Shown here one piece after another: positions 33,701 to 45,436 of a DNA stretch of 64,000 nucleotides (positions are counted from its first letter, which is position 1; each line of letters opens with the position of its first letter). The translations under genes were made by a program, and so were the position numbers. The notes under the pieces were generated by a model. It was not told where the DNA came from and ran no database searches. It saw nothing but the letters and a program-made list of their open reading frames with translations. This DNA comes from Spinacia oleracea (Eukaryota; Streptophyta; Magnoliopsida; Caryophyllales; Amaranthaceae): NCBI RefSeq assembly GCF_020520425.1, contig NC_079491.1, positions 37,541,027 through 37,605,026 of the forward strand, given 5' to 3'.

Positions 33701-33743
33701 TATAAATCCTCAGCTTTGTGCGCAACAACCAACTCCTATAAAT
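33701..33743 (+). promoter_or_regulatory. TATA boxes of the ATL gene
   Basis: TATAAATC at 33701 and again at 33737, about 120 and 85 bp before the ATG at 33822. Either could set the transcription start; a core promoter here is inferred from sequence alone. Confidence 0.55.
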
Positions 33744-33821
33744 CTCAGATGACTTGTTCCACTACTCATACAACAACCTAACAATTTTACATCCCCTCTA
33801 AAAAAAATCAATGATTAAGCC

Positions 33822-34442
33822 ATGGAGGACATAACTTCTTCAGTCCAAAGAAAAGGAAGTAAAAGTTATCTCCCTATCTTAGTAATTTGTATAGGTGCTA
33901 TAGTGACCACATCTGTAGCACTCTCACTTCTCCATATAATGTTGGTAAAATACTGCAATCAAAGAACACAAGCTGATCTCTCTACTGAATCTTCAACAAC
34001 GATTGGTCTAGACAATCGCGTAGTCAATACCATTCCAATTTTATTTTACTCATCGAAAACACGTGATTTGTATCGAATCAACCAAGGTGATCAATGTGTC
34101 ATATGCCTTGGACAACTTAACAAAGGGGACTTGATCCGTTGGCTCCCTAATTGTGGCCATGTATTTCATGTTTCATGCATCGATCATTGGTTCCATGACC
34201 ATATTAATTGTCCCATTTGCCGTTCTCTAGTACGTTCTACGGCGTCTACTAGTGGCGGCGGTGGTGCTGGTGCTGGTGCTGGATGTCGGCGTGGCCTTCC
34301 TAGGACAAGATCAGGCGGTAGGCTATGTCATACGACGAAAATGGTGATTCCGATTCAAAGATTAGGGCCAAGAGATTTGGCTAAGTTTGGTATAAGGCGA
34401 TCATTATCTATGGATGAATGTTGTGTCATGAATCATGATTGA
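33822..34442 (+). CDS. RING-H2 finger protein of the ATL family (probable E3 ubiquitin ligase)
   Basis: A single-exon gene of 206 codons, the usual form for ATL genes. An N-terminal hydrophobic segment (about residues 16-43) is the membrane anchor. The GLD motif is at 62-64, and the RING-H2 domain spans 92-133 with ligands C92, C95, C111, H113, H116, C119, C130 and C133. The proline before the third cysteine (LPNC) and W123 are ATL marks. A Gly/Ala-rich linker (144-155) and a basic tail with IRRSLSMD follow. Such proteins bind an E2 enzyme at a membrane and ubiquitinate targets, often in defence or stress responses; the substrate here is unknown. The start context AAGCCATGG is favourable. All key residues are present, so it is probably functional; it is the only intact host gene I see. 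Confidence 0.93.
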   Translation: MEDITSSVQRKGSKSYLPILVICIGAIVTTSVALSLLHIMLVKYCNQRTQADLSTESSTTIGLDNRVVNTIPILFYSSKTRDLYRINQGDQCVICLGQLNKGDLIRWLPNCGHVFHVSCIDHWFHDHINCPICRSLVRSTASTSGGGGAGAGAGCRRGLPRTRSGGRLCHTTKMVIPIQRLGPRDLAKFGIRRSLSMDECCVMNHD

Positions 34443-36267
34443 TACAAGGGAGCAAACTACTTCTTCTTGTTTATTATCTAGTAATCATAGTACGTTCTTG
34501 TAATCCTCCATTATCCAAAATCGACTTCTTATTAACTAGATTATATCAACCTCCGTCAATTAGGCGTTACAATAATCAAATGTTTAGCATGGGATCCAGG
34601 TCATTGCATGGTTTAAGACTTTAAGGCCAGGCCAGGGAGGTACTTAATACTTTCAGGAAAGATGGAATTCTACCTTATTGATTAGTTACTAACTTTTCTT
34701 ATTTTTAATTAGTTTTTAAAAGATTAAACCGATTAGCAATTTCTATTTTTTTTTTCTACTGTACACTCGTACTTACGCAACGGAGCTAGCTTGTTATTCT
34801 TTAATTATTGTATTATTCCTTTATTTTTATTTTTTTACATGGGATAAACACACATTATTAAAAGAGTTTACGAATTACAACTAATACTAAAACTACGTAA
34901 CATTTGGGGGCCGATTAAGTACCTTACACATCCAAAGCTTCTAAAATGAGCTCTACTAGCTCTTACAAACCACTTACAACACAAAAATATTAAAATTACA
35001 AAGATAGTAATCGCCTTGTAATCTGACTCTCGATTGTTGAAGTCATCCTCCACACTTCTATTTCCTCTTCCACTTGGGCCGAAACTTGGGCAATGAACAC
35101 TAAGGAGAATCTCTATAATTTTTACTTGCACACGATTTAAGATATTTAGAGTCAAAATAATGGTTAGAGGAGCAAAAGTCAATCATGGTGCGATATTTCC
35201 GGAACGGAGAAAGTATTTAAGTTATATAATCTATATTACAAAAAATAGTAGGAAAGTCTTAATATTCTAATTTGTTTCCTTGTTTTTATAGACTATCTTA
35301 TTTACATAATTTCATAGTAAAAATATTATGATGACGCATAGCCTACGTGGAGCCTATATGTAACCATTAAACTCCGACACGTAAGATTGCGGCAACTAAA
35401 TGTTGTCGCAAATTGCAACTTTTATCATCACCCAAATTAATTATTTTAATTCAGTTCGTTAAAAATACTTTGTGTTTCCGATGTACTTTGTAATAGACTA
35501 AGGATAAAATGCAACTAAGGTTTTGTTTTCTTCTTCTTCTTAAAAACATGAGAAGATAATAGCTCAATATATATACGTGATAATATTTCAAAGATATAGG
35601 AAATCTAAAGCTAGTAGGACATTTTATTCTCCTATATAGTGGAAATGTAGCTCTAGCGTTTTAAAGAGGCTCGGATGGAATAAGTCAAAGACCCCATCAC
35701 CTCCTACTATCAAATTGTAGGTATGTAAATAGTACTAGAATAAGTCGATCAAACCCAGTATGACAAACACGTACATATCAACTCTAAACCATAGAAGAAA
35801 GGAATAGAAACACATATCAACCCTAAACCCTAGAAGAGAGGATTTAAGAAAGTTACGTGAATTAAAATCCCAAAAACATCAATAAAATTATGTATTTCAT
35901 ATTCTTTTGCCTTTATAAATTTATTTTGCAGGTTTAAAATTTTAAACATACGGAGTAATGTTTAGTGAAGAGAAAATCCAACTCCATAAATCTGCAACTA
36001 GAACAATATACGGAGTATAACCTTATACTAAAAACAGACATTATGAATGACATACCTCATTTCCTGGTGCGCGCAAAATTTTTCCGCCAAAAACCTATTT
36101 CTTAATGTTTTAACGGAAATCAGTTTATTAATTTGAAAATGATTTTTTCATTTTCTTTTAATTTATTTGTTTTGTTAAGGGTGGAAACAATCTTCCCCGG
36201 GGGAAAACAACTTTCAATTCCTTTTGAAAAGAAATAATACCACAATTTCCTCTCTTATCCCTTAATA
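34443..36267. other. Intergenic DNA downstream of the ATL gene
   Basis: AT-rich. A minus-strand frame at 34868-35182 (104 codons) has no recognisable motif and no sign of being a gene. Transcript termination signals for the ATL gene are not clear. Confidence 0.5.
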
Positions 36268-36579
36268 CTTCTGTTTCAAAAGTATATTGACCCTATCCGT
36301 TTTAGTATGTTTCGTAATATTTATTTACATTTTGTTTAATCTATTTTTTGACATGAAAATTTACTAACTTACCCTTTTAACCCACAATATTTACAATTTT
36401 TCATTTACTTTAATTTCTCATACTTTATTTTTTTTTCTTACATCCACCCACATTTTTATACATTTCTCTTAGTTTATCCATATTTTATTATATGTAACCA
36501 AAATTTCTACCTTTATCTTAATATGTGCAAATATGGTAGTAACCGACTAGCCGTAAAGATCTTTATGAAATGGAGGTAG
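36268..36579. mobile_element. Stowaway-like MITE, degenerate
   Basis: Ends CTTCTGTTTCA and TGAAATGGAGGTAG are loosely inverted, flanked by TA at 36266-36267 and 36580-36581; 312 bp. Confidence 0.6.
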
Positions 36580-36809
36580 TACATTTCATTTTCTCTTCTC
36601 CTATTTATCTCTCATTTTCATTTCTATGTTCTTTTTCTTTATACTTTTAACAAACAAAAGAAAATATTTTTCCTTTCAAAACTATTTTCCTTGAAAATAT
36701 TTCTTTCCGCTGAAACAAAAAGAGTCTTTATTAGTATATTGTGCATGTTTTAGTCAAATCAAGGAAAGTTTATTTCTACGTAGTCTTTTAAAAAATTATC
36801 TGATTTGTA

Positions 36810-37164
36810 CTCCCTCCGTCTCTTTTTGTTCTTTACGTTTTCCTTTTTGGGTATTTCAAAATGTTCTTTACATTTTCTTTTATATTATCACATAAATGAC
36901 TTAGTATTCTATCAAAATTTGTGTCCAATTATTATTTTAACCAACTAAATTCATTGGGTCATTTAATCTTTCACACTTTTTCATTGGGACATTAAATTTT
37001 TCTCATTTTCCAATATCAGAATTTTAATAAAAGTGAAAACATTATAAATAAACGTAATTTATCTTGTTTAAATAAAAAAAATTGAGGAATCTCGATGCAA
37101 AATAATTAATTGTTAAAACGCGTGAAAAATATCAAACGTAAAAAACAAAAAGAGACGGAGAGAG
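36810..37164. mobile_element. Stowaway-type MITE
   Basis: Ends CTCCCTCCGTCTCTTTTTG and CAAAAAGAGACGGAGAGAG with TA at 36808-36809 and 37165-37166; 355 bp, non-coding. Confidence 0.9.
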
Positions 37165-37340
37165 TATGATGAAAGATGAATGCATATTGTTCAACATCAA
37201 TTTGAAATATAATCAAATTTATATTTCAACATCAATACTAAGCATAACATTAAATACTTGCCATACATGAAACTCCATCCAATATATTGGAAAATGTTTT
37301 AACATCAAAATTTCTTTCGTGATAAATGTAAAAAAAAAAA

Positions 37341-37500
37341 CGGTTTTTTCATGAAATGCCCTTGAGGTTTGCAATAATGCACCAAATACTCCTACGCGTT
37401 TTAAAATTCATAGAATACCCCTATTTTTTCCAAACTGTTAACCAAATACCCCTATTATGACTTTCTGTTAGTACTCCGTTAAGTCATGTTTATAATTCAT
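37341..37500 (+). repeat. Left TIR of the Mutator-like element
   Basis: Matches the complement of about 48075-48230, with internal direct repeats of ACCAAATACTCC/ACCCC. Confidence 0.8.
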
Positions 37501-37867
37501 AAAATACACCTACATATAAAGTTATTGCATAATATACACCTATTTATAAAGTTCTTTGCATCAAATACCCAAAATTCCTTTAAAACTGCAGAATTTGAAT
37601 CCAACGGCTAGGTTGAATTTCTAATTTTCCTAGCAATGAAGTAGAGCAATTTGTAACAAATTTCCAGCAATAAATAGGAATTATATTCCATAAAAAGCCG
37701 ATTAATTTGCAGAGTAGCTTTACAAAAACTCTGATTATATTGCCATTTCCATATACATTTGAAAGTCTATAAAAACTCTTGAAAATTCAAAGTAAGCCGA
37801 TAATAATACCCTTGCAATGAACATTTACAATCACTCTTGTACTACAATGCATCACATTCTTGGTTAC

Positions 37868-37908
37868 CTTGCTTGAGCCATTTCCACCCTTAAGAAAGAA
37901 CTACACCA
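37868..37908 (-). pseudogene. Second half of a split coding-like fragment
   Basis: Minus strand, continues the fragment at 46907-47085 once the retrotransposon and one copy of its GTAGA duplication are set aside. It ends at a GTAACC donor-like site (37868-37863). Not recognised. Confidence 0.35.
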
Positions 37909-37913
37909 GTAGA

Positions 37914-39383
37914 TGATAGGTTGTCGTACACCCGTCAAAAATAAAATCCTAACGAAACCTCCTAACAATGTAGTAGGGTAAGCAGGGTCGAATCCACAGA
38001 GAGATGGCTATTTAAATCTAGCTTTCAAGGTATGGCGAAACTAACAATGTCACGAAATTTAGGATTCAATGTTTAAACTAAAATAAATAGAAAAATAAAC
38101 TAAAATATCTAGGGAAACGGTTCACCATATTCATAGTTCAGAATCAATCAAAACATCATCAACAACTCAAATATTCAAATTATCTAGAGCACAAGTTAAT
38201 CCTACGGTCGGGTCTTAACACTCTCAATTCAACATATGCAGTACGATCGCTAACATAATCAGAATTGCTAGTTGTAGGTAAGCCTCTAAAATTCGATCTT
38301 TCGATTCTAAATCCTATTAGCATGATTTAATCAAACAATTGATCAGATTGCAAAGATTAACAATATAAACCTAATCAACTAGAAATATCAATGAATAATC
38401 AAACCATCAACAATAATAATAAGGATTCATAATATAAACATGGATTCCCAAACCCTAGAAAGCGAACTGCTCAATCATGAAACGAACAATGAAAATCAAT
38501 TCTAAGAATGAAAACATAATTAAAAGCAATAAATAAAATAAAGAGAAAAATCAATTATACCTCAAAGAATTACATTGATGGAGTATGTAGAAAAACTAGG
38601 GTTCATGAAGAAGAAAAGAGAGAAAAAGAACGTGAATTCGAAATCTAGGGAATTGAAGCCTAAAATAAAAATAAAAGCATAAACGAAATAAAGCAATCCT
38701 TTCAAGTATTTATATGCTTCCTAAATTCTAAACAAAATAGGAAAAGATAACAATTACATAAGCTAAGATTTAATTGGACGATCACCAAGACGAAAGCATG
38801 AACCCGCGTGTGGAAGTAGTTGGGCGGAGAAACCAGCGGGCCCGCTGGTGGGTCGCTGGTTTTCGCGCCCAAGGGGAAGATTGGGCCATCGTTTTGGGCT
38901 TCGCGCGAATCGGATAGTCGAGCCATCTTGTTTATGTCATAACTCTTGTTCTACAATGCCTATAAGGACGTGTGACCTGTCGTTGGAAAGCTCTTGAAGT
39001 CTACTTTCTAGGCCAATAAAAAATCGCCTCATTCCGACATGTAGAACTTGAGATATCATCAAAAGAGTGAACGCTTGTCCGTTTTGATGCTTAGACAAAT
39101 AGCGTTTAGCTTCGTTATTGACTCAAAATTATCCCTAGAGATATGCAATGATCCTCGAGTCAACATTCCATCCGTTCATCATCCAAATCAACTCATAACA
39201 CTCCGAAAGCATCCAAACGACCGTAAAATCACCTGAAACATTAAGAAAACACAAACGGGGCGTAATAGAGTACGATAACGATAACTTATGCAAATGTGAT
39301 CCTAAATGCAACTAAAATGATATAAATGCCTAATAATGCAACCTAAATGCGCCTAAAATACCCTATACAAATATGACTCATCA
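37914..39383 (-). repeat. 3' LTR of the Athila-type element
   Basis: TG at 37914, CA at 39382-39383. Differences from the other LTR: 37919 (G/A), near 38114 (A/T) and near 39096 (C/A). Confidence 0.95.
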
Positions 39384-39397
39384 AATTCCCCCAAGCT
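39384..39397 (-). other. Polypurine tract of the Athila-type element
   Basis: Minus strand AGCTTGGGGGAATT next to the 3' LTR. Similar CCCCCAAGCTAGAC or CCCCCAAG tracts recur at 40267 and 40905. Confidence 0.75.
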
Positions 39398-42300
39398 AGA
39401 CTGTTGCTTGTCCCCAAGCAACACTAAACCAAAGATAGAGAAACGAGACGCACATGACTTTCATAAAACCATGGTAAGACCAACCCAACTCTCGAGCAAA
39501 CAATCAAACAGAGTTATTGAGACGGAAATCTAGCTCAGATACAAATAGAACCACAAAGCATCGTGATCCACAATCGAAACAACCAATCTTAGCCACAAAC
39601 TATTCTCAATCAAGCTAGTCGTCGCCGCATACCTTGTAGAATATAAATATATGATACAACATGGGGTAAGATGACAATAGCAAGAAACGATTTTCATTCA
39701 ATCACAAAACAAACATGCCGATCAAGAGGTCTTTATAATAAGCTTGCAATGGGGCTAGGTAAAAGTAAAGGGTAGGGTATAATTTGGGAAAAAGTGAGAG
39801 TAAGGCCAACTTGGGGAGCAAAGGTGAACTATATGCGTCGGCGTGATAATGCCGAAAATCTAACTCCGTCGAACCATGAAACCCGAACAATCAACCAAGC
39901 TATAACCAAGGGGAAAAACATAAAATAATTTCAATGATCTTTCTCCATTCCCCTTCCTTGCCTTCATACTATATGCAAAAACGAAAAACATATTTTTGAT
40001 TTTTCTTTGATTTTTCTCTTTTTTTTTTTTTCTTTTTTTTTTTTTTTTTCTTTTTCTTTTTTTTTTTTTCGAATTTGAGATGACATAAATTGATGAATAT
40101 GAAAGTACAAAAATATAAATACTAATGCTAACTGTTACAAGCTTGGGTGCCAACAATAATATACACCATTTCCGAACCACGAATCCAAACATAGCCTCGA
40201 ACCACGATCTATTGGCTTAGTGTGCCAATCAATCAACATCAATGAAACCATTACGAACACCGAAGCTCCCCCAAGCTAGACTCGGGACAAGTAACCAACG
40301 GGGCTAATAGGGCTCAATTTTGTGGAGTTAAAACAATAAAAGGACAAGGCTACAACATGGGTATGAAAGGCAGGAACTGATGTTTCTAAGTTCGTCTGAA
40401 GGCTTCCTAAGAGAATGGCCTCTGTCATACGCGGCATGCGTGAGTTGCAACTAAACTACTAATGAATCTCAAGCCAAAATCATACGATAACAAGTCACAT
40501 CAATCACACAAACACATAGTAAGGTGACCTGCAAGATAATTGGCTAGCTATTCTTGACACGAGACCAACATCTTACCGCATACCATTCAATTGGTTCACA
40601 CAATGCCAAGCAGTTATCAATGTATAGCATGACCGACTGAATTTCAGAATCATAACTAAGTTCAAAAGAAGCTCAAGAGAGTCAAATAAAGCCCGAACAT
40701 AGTTTGAAAGTCAATTGCACAATGCAGGGTATAAAGACATATGAATGCAAAAAATGCAACTAAATTGAACAATAACACTAGGAAAGCAGTACATTTTTTT
40801 TTCGTTGCACGTAAACTCCCACCCCTAATGGATGGTACAAAGCGTACAACACCTAAAAAAGCAATAAAACTATACTAGAAAGCAATAAAGATAGATATCC
40901 CTCCCCCAAGTTAAACAAAACACAGTGCCCTCACTGTGAAAAAAGCAACAATATAACTCAAGCAAGGGAGAGAGATGGAAAGTGCTCACTCGTGATGAGC
41001 CTCGTCGGCCGAGTAGGACTCGGTAGGACTGTCGACAGTAGAAGCGGTGTGGCCAGAAGCTTCAAACTGACGACGCAAAGAGCCAATCTCCATAGATGTG
41101 GTGGATTTGGGTGAAAGCTAGTTGGTTTAGTTGTTTTCATGATACAACAACCGCGAGTTAAAATACTCCAATCAACCAAGACGGTGCATACTTCAAGATT
41201 CAACGATCAATCCCAACGAATAGTTCAAGCAATGACAATGTTCGCCCAATGCTAATAATTCAAACTTGACAACCGACAAGCGTTAACCAATCTCAACAAA
41301 TAATTCATATCACCAACAACGACAACCATTCAGATTCAACAACCAATATTGACATCAAAATTCCAATTTCCTTTTCAAAAAATGATTCAAGTGAATAAAC
41401 TTTAGAAAAATTGAAATTTTAATATCTTTTGTGCACCACAAAGACTAGAATTTGGTTACGAAAGCACGTGAATTCCACAAACAAGCCACAATACTACACA
41501 ATTTGCCAATGCCTACAAATAATCAAAAACCCCCAAATTGATTTCAAAAGTTAGGGTTTTAAATTATGAATAGAACAATGGTGAATATGGGAGATTGGAG
41601 AGGAGAAAAAGGAGGGAAGATGGCAGTGTTGGAAGGCTGGTGCGCCGACCACCATGCTGCAAGTGGCTGGCGGCAGTTGTTTGTGGTGGACGTCGTAGGG
41701 TGAGAGAAGGTGGAGGGCTGGTGGCGCGGAAGGGGATGGTGTCGCGGGTGAGGTTTCACCGACCGTCGGTGCAGGAGGGGGTGATGCAGGCGGCGGCGGT
41801 TGTGGTTGAGGTGCGAGGAGAGAGGGTGCCACGGGCGAGGGAGGGGGCTGGTGGATGGCGAAGGTGATGGAGTTGCGAAGGTGATGGAGTTACGTAGGTG
41901 GATGACTTAGTATTTTCTTGCTTATTTTGAATCAGGTGGGGCGGGAATTCCAGCGAGGCCGCTGGATGGCCAGCGCACAAGGCAGAATGTTCAGTTGCGA
42001 GGGGAGAACGGCCAGCGACGTAGCTGGCTTGGCACTGGATTATGCGCGGATAATGAACTCCTTCGCTGGGCGTGAATCGCTTGCTCGCTGCATAATTGTG
42101 GCTTACAAAGCTTGTCGATGCATCGGATTTTCGGAATGGACTTGATCTTGCACCTATAATTCTGAAAAAATAATAATTCAAGCACCACTAAACTCAAAGT
42201 TAGAATCGTTAGTGAAAATTAAACACACAAAAAAATAAATAAAAATAAATAAATAAAAACGATTAACGAAAAACTAATCTAAAAATAACAAAAAAAAATT

Positions 42301-42461
42301 GAATTCAAGTGAACTCGAAAATAAAATATTTTTGTGCTTTTGTTGTTCTATTTTTTTTTTTTCAATGAATTAACCAAATGAAAAATAAGAAATTTAAATA
42401 GAAAATAAATAAATTAAAATAGGAATAAAATGAGAAAAAAAAAAATTGAAACGATAGAGAG
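39398..42461 (-). other. Long 3' non-coding region of the Athila-type element
   Basis: About 3 kb with no recognised domain. It includes a pyrimidine tract at about 40008-40070 and a G-rich block at 41580-41880 whose frames are low-complexity (Pro/Ser or Arg/Gly) and not credible proteins. Confidence 0.6.
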
Positions 42462-43031
42462 TTAGAGGTCGGGTTGCCTCCCGATAAGCGCTCGTTTTAA
42501 GTCATTAGCTTGACTCCAAACCTCAAAAATCAAGCGCGATAGGTAGATCGGAGAGACGGGCCTTCTCCAATTTTCCAATGAACTTTTTTTTTTTTTTTTT
42601 TTTTTTTCAGGGTATAACTTTAAACGTTGGTCGTTCGCTTTGAACTTGGTGCCATCGAGCACCGAACATCTTGCTCCAACTGTTGGACTAGCATCAACTG
42701 CATCACCAGGATCATCATCACCTGCAAACCCTTTCAAACCAAGTGCATTATTTGAAAAATTTCTAGAATAAGAATGAGGCAACTTAGCATTAGAGGCAAT
42801 CAAAGAATAAGACACTTCTTGCATTGGACTTTTCATCTCATGACACAAGTTAAAGCTCACCTTATCATCCCCTACAGTCAAGGTTAGCCTTCCTTTCTTA
42901 ACATCGATAACTGCCCCCGCGGTATGAAGGAATGGCCTGCCTAAGATTATTGGAATCTGGTTGTCCTCTTCTATGTCAAGTACAACAAAGTCTACAGGAA
43001 TATAGAATTTACCTACTCGCACGGGGACGTC
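42462..43031 (-). pseudogene. Protease end fused to the pol tail of the Athila-type element
   Basis: It continues the gag-protease frame after a TAA stop at 43035-43037. The first part (EDVPVRVGKFYIPVDFVV then IPIILGRPFL and GAVIDVKKG) is the usual C-terminal half of the Athila protease. After about residue 110 it jumps to FKANDQRLKLYP and NDLKRALIGRQPDL, which resemble the last residues of pol after integrase. A large internal deletion thus joined protease to the pol tail. The methionine at 43022 is internal. Whether the stop is suppressed or simply a mutation cannot be seen. Confidence 0.8.
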
Positions 43032-43034
43032 TTC

Positions 43035-45356
43035 TTAAACACCTAAGGGGTATTTAATAGAATGGTCGGCCATTTGCAGAGTAATGGTGGTACATTTCAA
43101 TTCTCCCATGTTCAACTTTTTATAAATAGAGAGGGGAATGACGGACACACTAGCACCTAAATCACATAGAGCCTTATCAATGAATAAAGCACCTATATGA
43201 CAAGGGATGGAGAAACTACCGGGGTCCTTTAGTTTAGGAGGAGACTTGTTTTGTAACATAGCACTACACTCCTCAGTTAGAGCCACTCTCTCTACACCAC
43301 CAAGATCCCTTTTCTTAGTGATTAATTCCTTTAAATATTTTGCATACATAGGAATCTGAGATATTAAATCAATGAAAGGAATCGTTACCTCGAGATTTTT
43401 GACCATAGCCAAGAACTTACCGAACTGTTGATCAACCTTTGCTTTCTGCATTCGGTGAGGAAATGGTAGTGTAGGTGCAAAAGGGGGAGAATCAGTAACC
43501 TTCTCCTTGCCGCTCTTATTCTCCTCTATTTCATCCTCAACACCCGGGGTTTCAACCCCTACATCCACAGTCTTAATTTCAACATGTGCCTCTTCACCAG
43601 ACTGATGATCACCCTTTGACTTATATTGTCGATGTGGAAATGGCAATCGAGGAACAAAAGGGCGAGAATCATCAATAGCCTTCTCCTTGACTCTTTCCTT
43701 AGTCCTTCTAGCCTCATCTCTCCCCTTTTCAATATCTATAAAATCAGTAGGTACCAAGGGGGCATCATATGTAGTACCACTCCGAAGAACTATGGCACAA
43801 GCACTCTCTCTAGTGTGATCTTGAGATGAAGTAGATTGCCCTGGAAGTTTTCCCGGTTGCCTTTTTGAAAAAGTATCAGCGAGTTGAGCAACTTGGTTCT
43901 CCAACATTCTATTTTGATTCTTCAACTCCTTTATGCTTTCATCGTGGTTCTTTTGAGCAATCTCTGAGGTCTTCTGCATATTCGCTATGAGCTTATACAA
44001 ATCACTCATGTTAGGCTCTGGAGTGGCATTGCTCTGCGGAGGTTGTTGCTGATAGCCTTGGTGCGGGGGTCTATTAAACCCCGGGGGAGCATTATGTGAG
44101 GCTCCTTGTGGAAATGGAGGCCTAGCAACATGTGCCTGAGGTGGATGGAACTGTGGTTGTGACCATTGTTGCTGGGGTTGAGGATTTTGAGCATTGTTGC
44201 TTCGATATGAGAAATTTGGATGATTCCTCCAACCTGGATTGTACGAGTTGGAATATGGGTCATCGGGTTGCCTCTGTTGAAAAGCATTCACTTGCTCCAT
44301 TCGCGTGGTATCCTGCAGACTATAAGAGCACTCATGACCAAAGTGACCTTGGATTCCACATACTTCGCAGTAAGAAGTTGTTACCGGAGCTACACTGGAC
44401 ATAGCATTGATACTCATTGGGGGAGTACCAGACTGAGGGGACTTCAAAGCATCGATCTTTAGGTTCAAGGCTGCCACTTGTGATGACAATAGGGCATAAG
44501 CATCGACATCAATCTTGCCCTTCTTAGATGTAGTTCTGGTGGTGCTGTAATGATTAGCGGCAAGATTGGCAAGGAAATCATAACCTGCATCCACTTCTTT
44601 GTCAAGAAAAACACCTCCAGAAGCAGAATCAACCGTGTTCTTTGTTTCATCTTGCAAACCATGGTAGAAAATCTGAACCAAGAACCATTTTTCAATATTA
44701 TGATGCGGGCACGACCGCTGCAAAGCCTTGAATCTATCCCAGGCTTCTCTAAGTGACTCTCCCGGTTCTTGCGTAAATGTAGTCAACTTGTGCCTTATTT
44801 CAGCCGTCTTGGTGGGTGGAAAGAATTCTTCGAGAAAGGCTTGTGAAATAGCACTCCACTCTGTCTCCTTGACATCGTTCAACCATATTTGTGCCTTGTC
44901 ACGAAGGCTAAAACCAAACAACATTACTTTCAATTGGTCTTGAGTGACCCCTTGATGCTTGATAGTGCCACATAGTTGGTTGAACCTCTGCAGATGGTTG
45001 GTGGGTTCCTCAGATGGATGGCCACCATATTGATTTTGTGAGACCATAGAGATTAGAGCGGGCTTGATCTCAAAGTTGATTGCCTCAATAGTTGGCATTG
45101 TGAGCCCAGTCGGAACACTGCTCGAGGAAGGAACCCCATATGATTTCAAGGATTTAGACATCGTGTGACTCGGTGGAGTTTGTGAGTCTTGAACCCCTGA
45201 CTGCTTCTTGTTTTGTTGTTTCTTTTTGAGTTGTCGAAGAGTCTTACCAAGATCGGGATCGGGTGGAACTAAGGTACCCGTTCTAGCAGACCTGGGCATA
45301 AACAACAGACAAGAAAACGCAGTGAAATTTGCCTCAATTGGAACTAAAAGTTCCAA
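43035..45356 (-). CDS. Athila-type gag and protease N-terminus
   Basis: Up to 773 codons. A more likely start is the internal methionine at 45299 (MPRSARTGT), as in related gags. It holds the retrotransposon gag domain (AQIWLNDVKETEW, FFPPTKTAEIRHKL, LREAWDRFKALQRSCPHH), a Gln/Pro-rich stretch, a zinc-finger-like CEVCGIQGHFGHEC, a coiled-coil-like segment, and the protease start (IGALFIDKALCDLGASVSVIP; the usual D-x-G-A reads DLGAS). It ends KYPLGV at a TAA where relatives read on. The intact gag could still package RNA. Confidence 0.9.
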   Translation of the reverse strand: MELLVPIEANFTAFSCLLFMPRSARTGTLVPPDPDLGKTLRQLKKKQQNKKQSGVQDSQTPPSHTMSKSLKSYGVPSSSSVPTGLTMPTIEAINFEIKPALISMVSQNQYGGHPSEEPTNHLQRFNQLCGTIKHQGVTQDQLKVMLFGFSLRDKAQIWLNDVKETEWSAISQAFLEEFFPPTKTAEIRHKLTTFTQEPGESLREAWDRFKALQRSCPHHNIEKWFLVQIFYHGLQDETKNTVDSASGGVFLDKEVDAGYDFLANLAANHYSTTRTTSKKGKIDVDAYALLSSQVAALNLKIDALKSPQSGTPPMSINAMSSVAPVTTSYCEVCGIQGHFGHECSYSLQDTTRMEQVNAFQQRQPDDPYSNSYNPGWRNHPNFSYRSNNAQNPQPQQQWSQPQFHPPQAHVARPPFPQGASHNAPPGFNRPPHQGYQQQPPQSNATPEPNMSDLYKLIANMQKTSEIAQKNHDESIKELKNQNRMLENQVAQLADTFSKRQPGKLPGQSTSSQDHTRESACAIVLRSGTTYDAPLVPTDFIDIEKGRDEARRTKERVKEKAIDDSRPFVPRLPFPHRQYKSKGDHQSGEEAHVEIKTVDVGVETPGVEDEIEENKSGKEKVTDSPPFAPTLPFPHRMQKAKVDQQFGKFLAMVKNLEVTIPFIDLISQIPMYAKYLKELITKKRDLGGVERVALTEECSAMLQNKSPPKLKDPGSFSIPCHIGALFIDKALCDLGASVSVIPLSIYKKLNMGELKCTTITLQMADHSIKYPLGV

Positions 45357-45413
45357 TGAGACGATGGAAACAGTTCAAATAATCAAACTAAAACTAATAG
45401 AATCTAGCCGTCT

Positions 45414-45430
45414 CCCCGGCAACGGCGCCA
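45414..45430 (-). other. Primer-binding site (tRNA-Asp type)
   Basis: Minus strand TGGCGCCGTTGCCGGGG, complementary to the 3' end of plant tRNA-Asp, as used by Athila elements. It lies 6 bp from the 5' LTR. Confidence 0.88.
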
Positions 45431-45436
45431 AAAACT

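Noticed and set aside
34868-35182. 104-codon minus-strand frame downstream of the ATL gene
   Set aside because: No motif, unremarkable composition, no start context; likely chance.
41551-42181. Pro/Ser-rich and Arg/Gly-rich frames in the Athila-type 3' region
   Set aside because: Low-complexity overlapping frames on both strands without domain; probably not an env-like gene.
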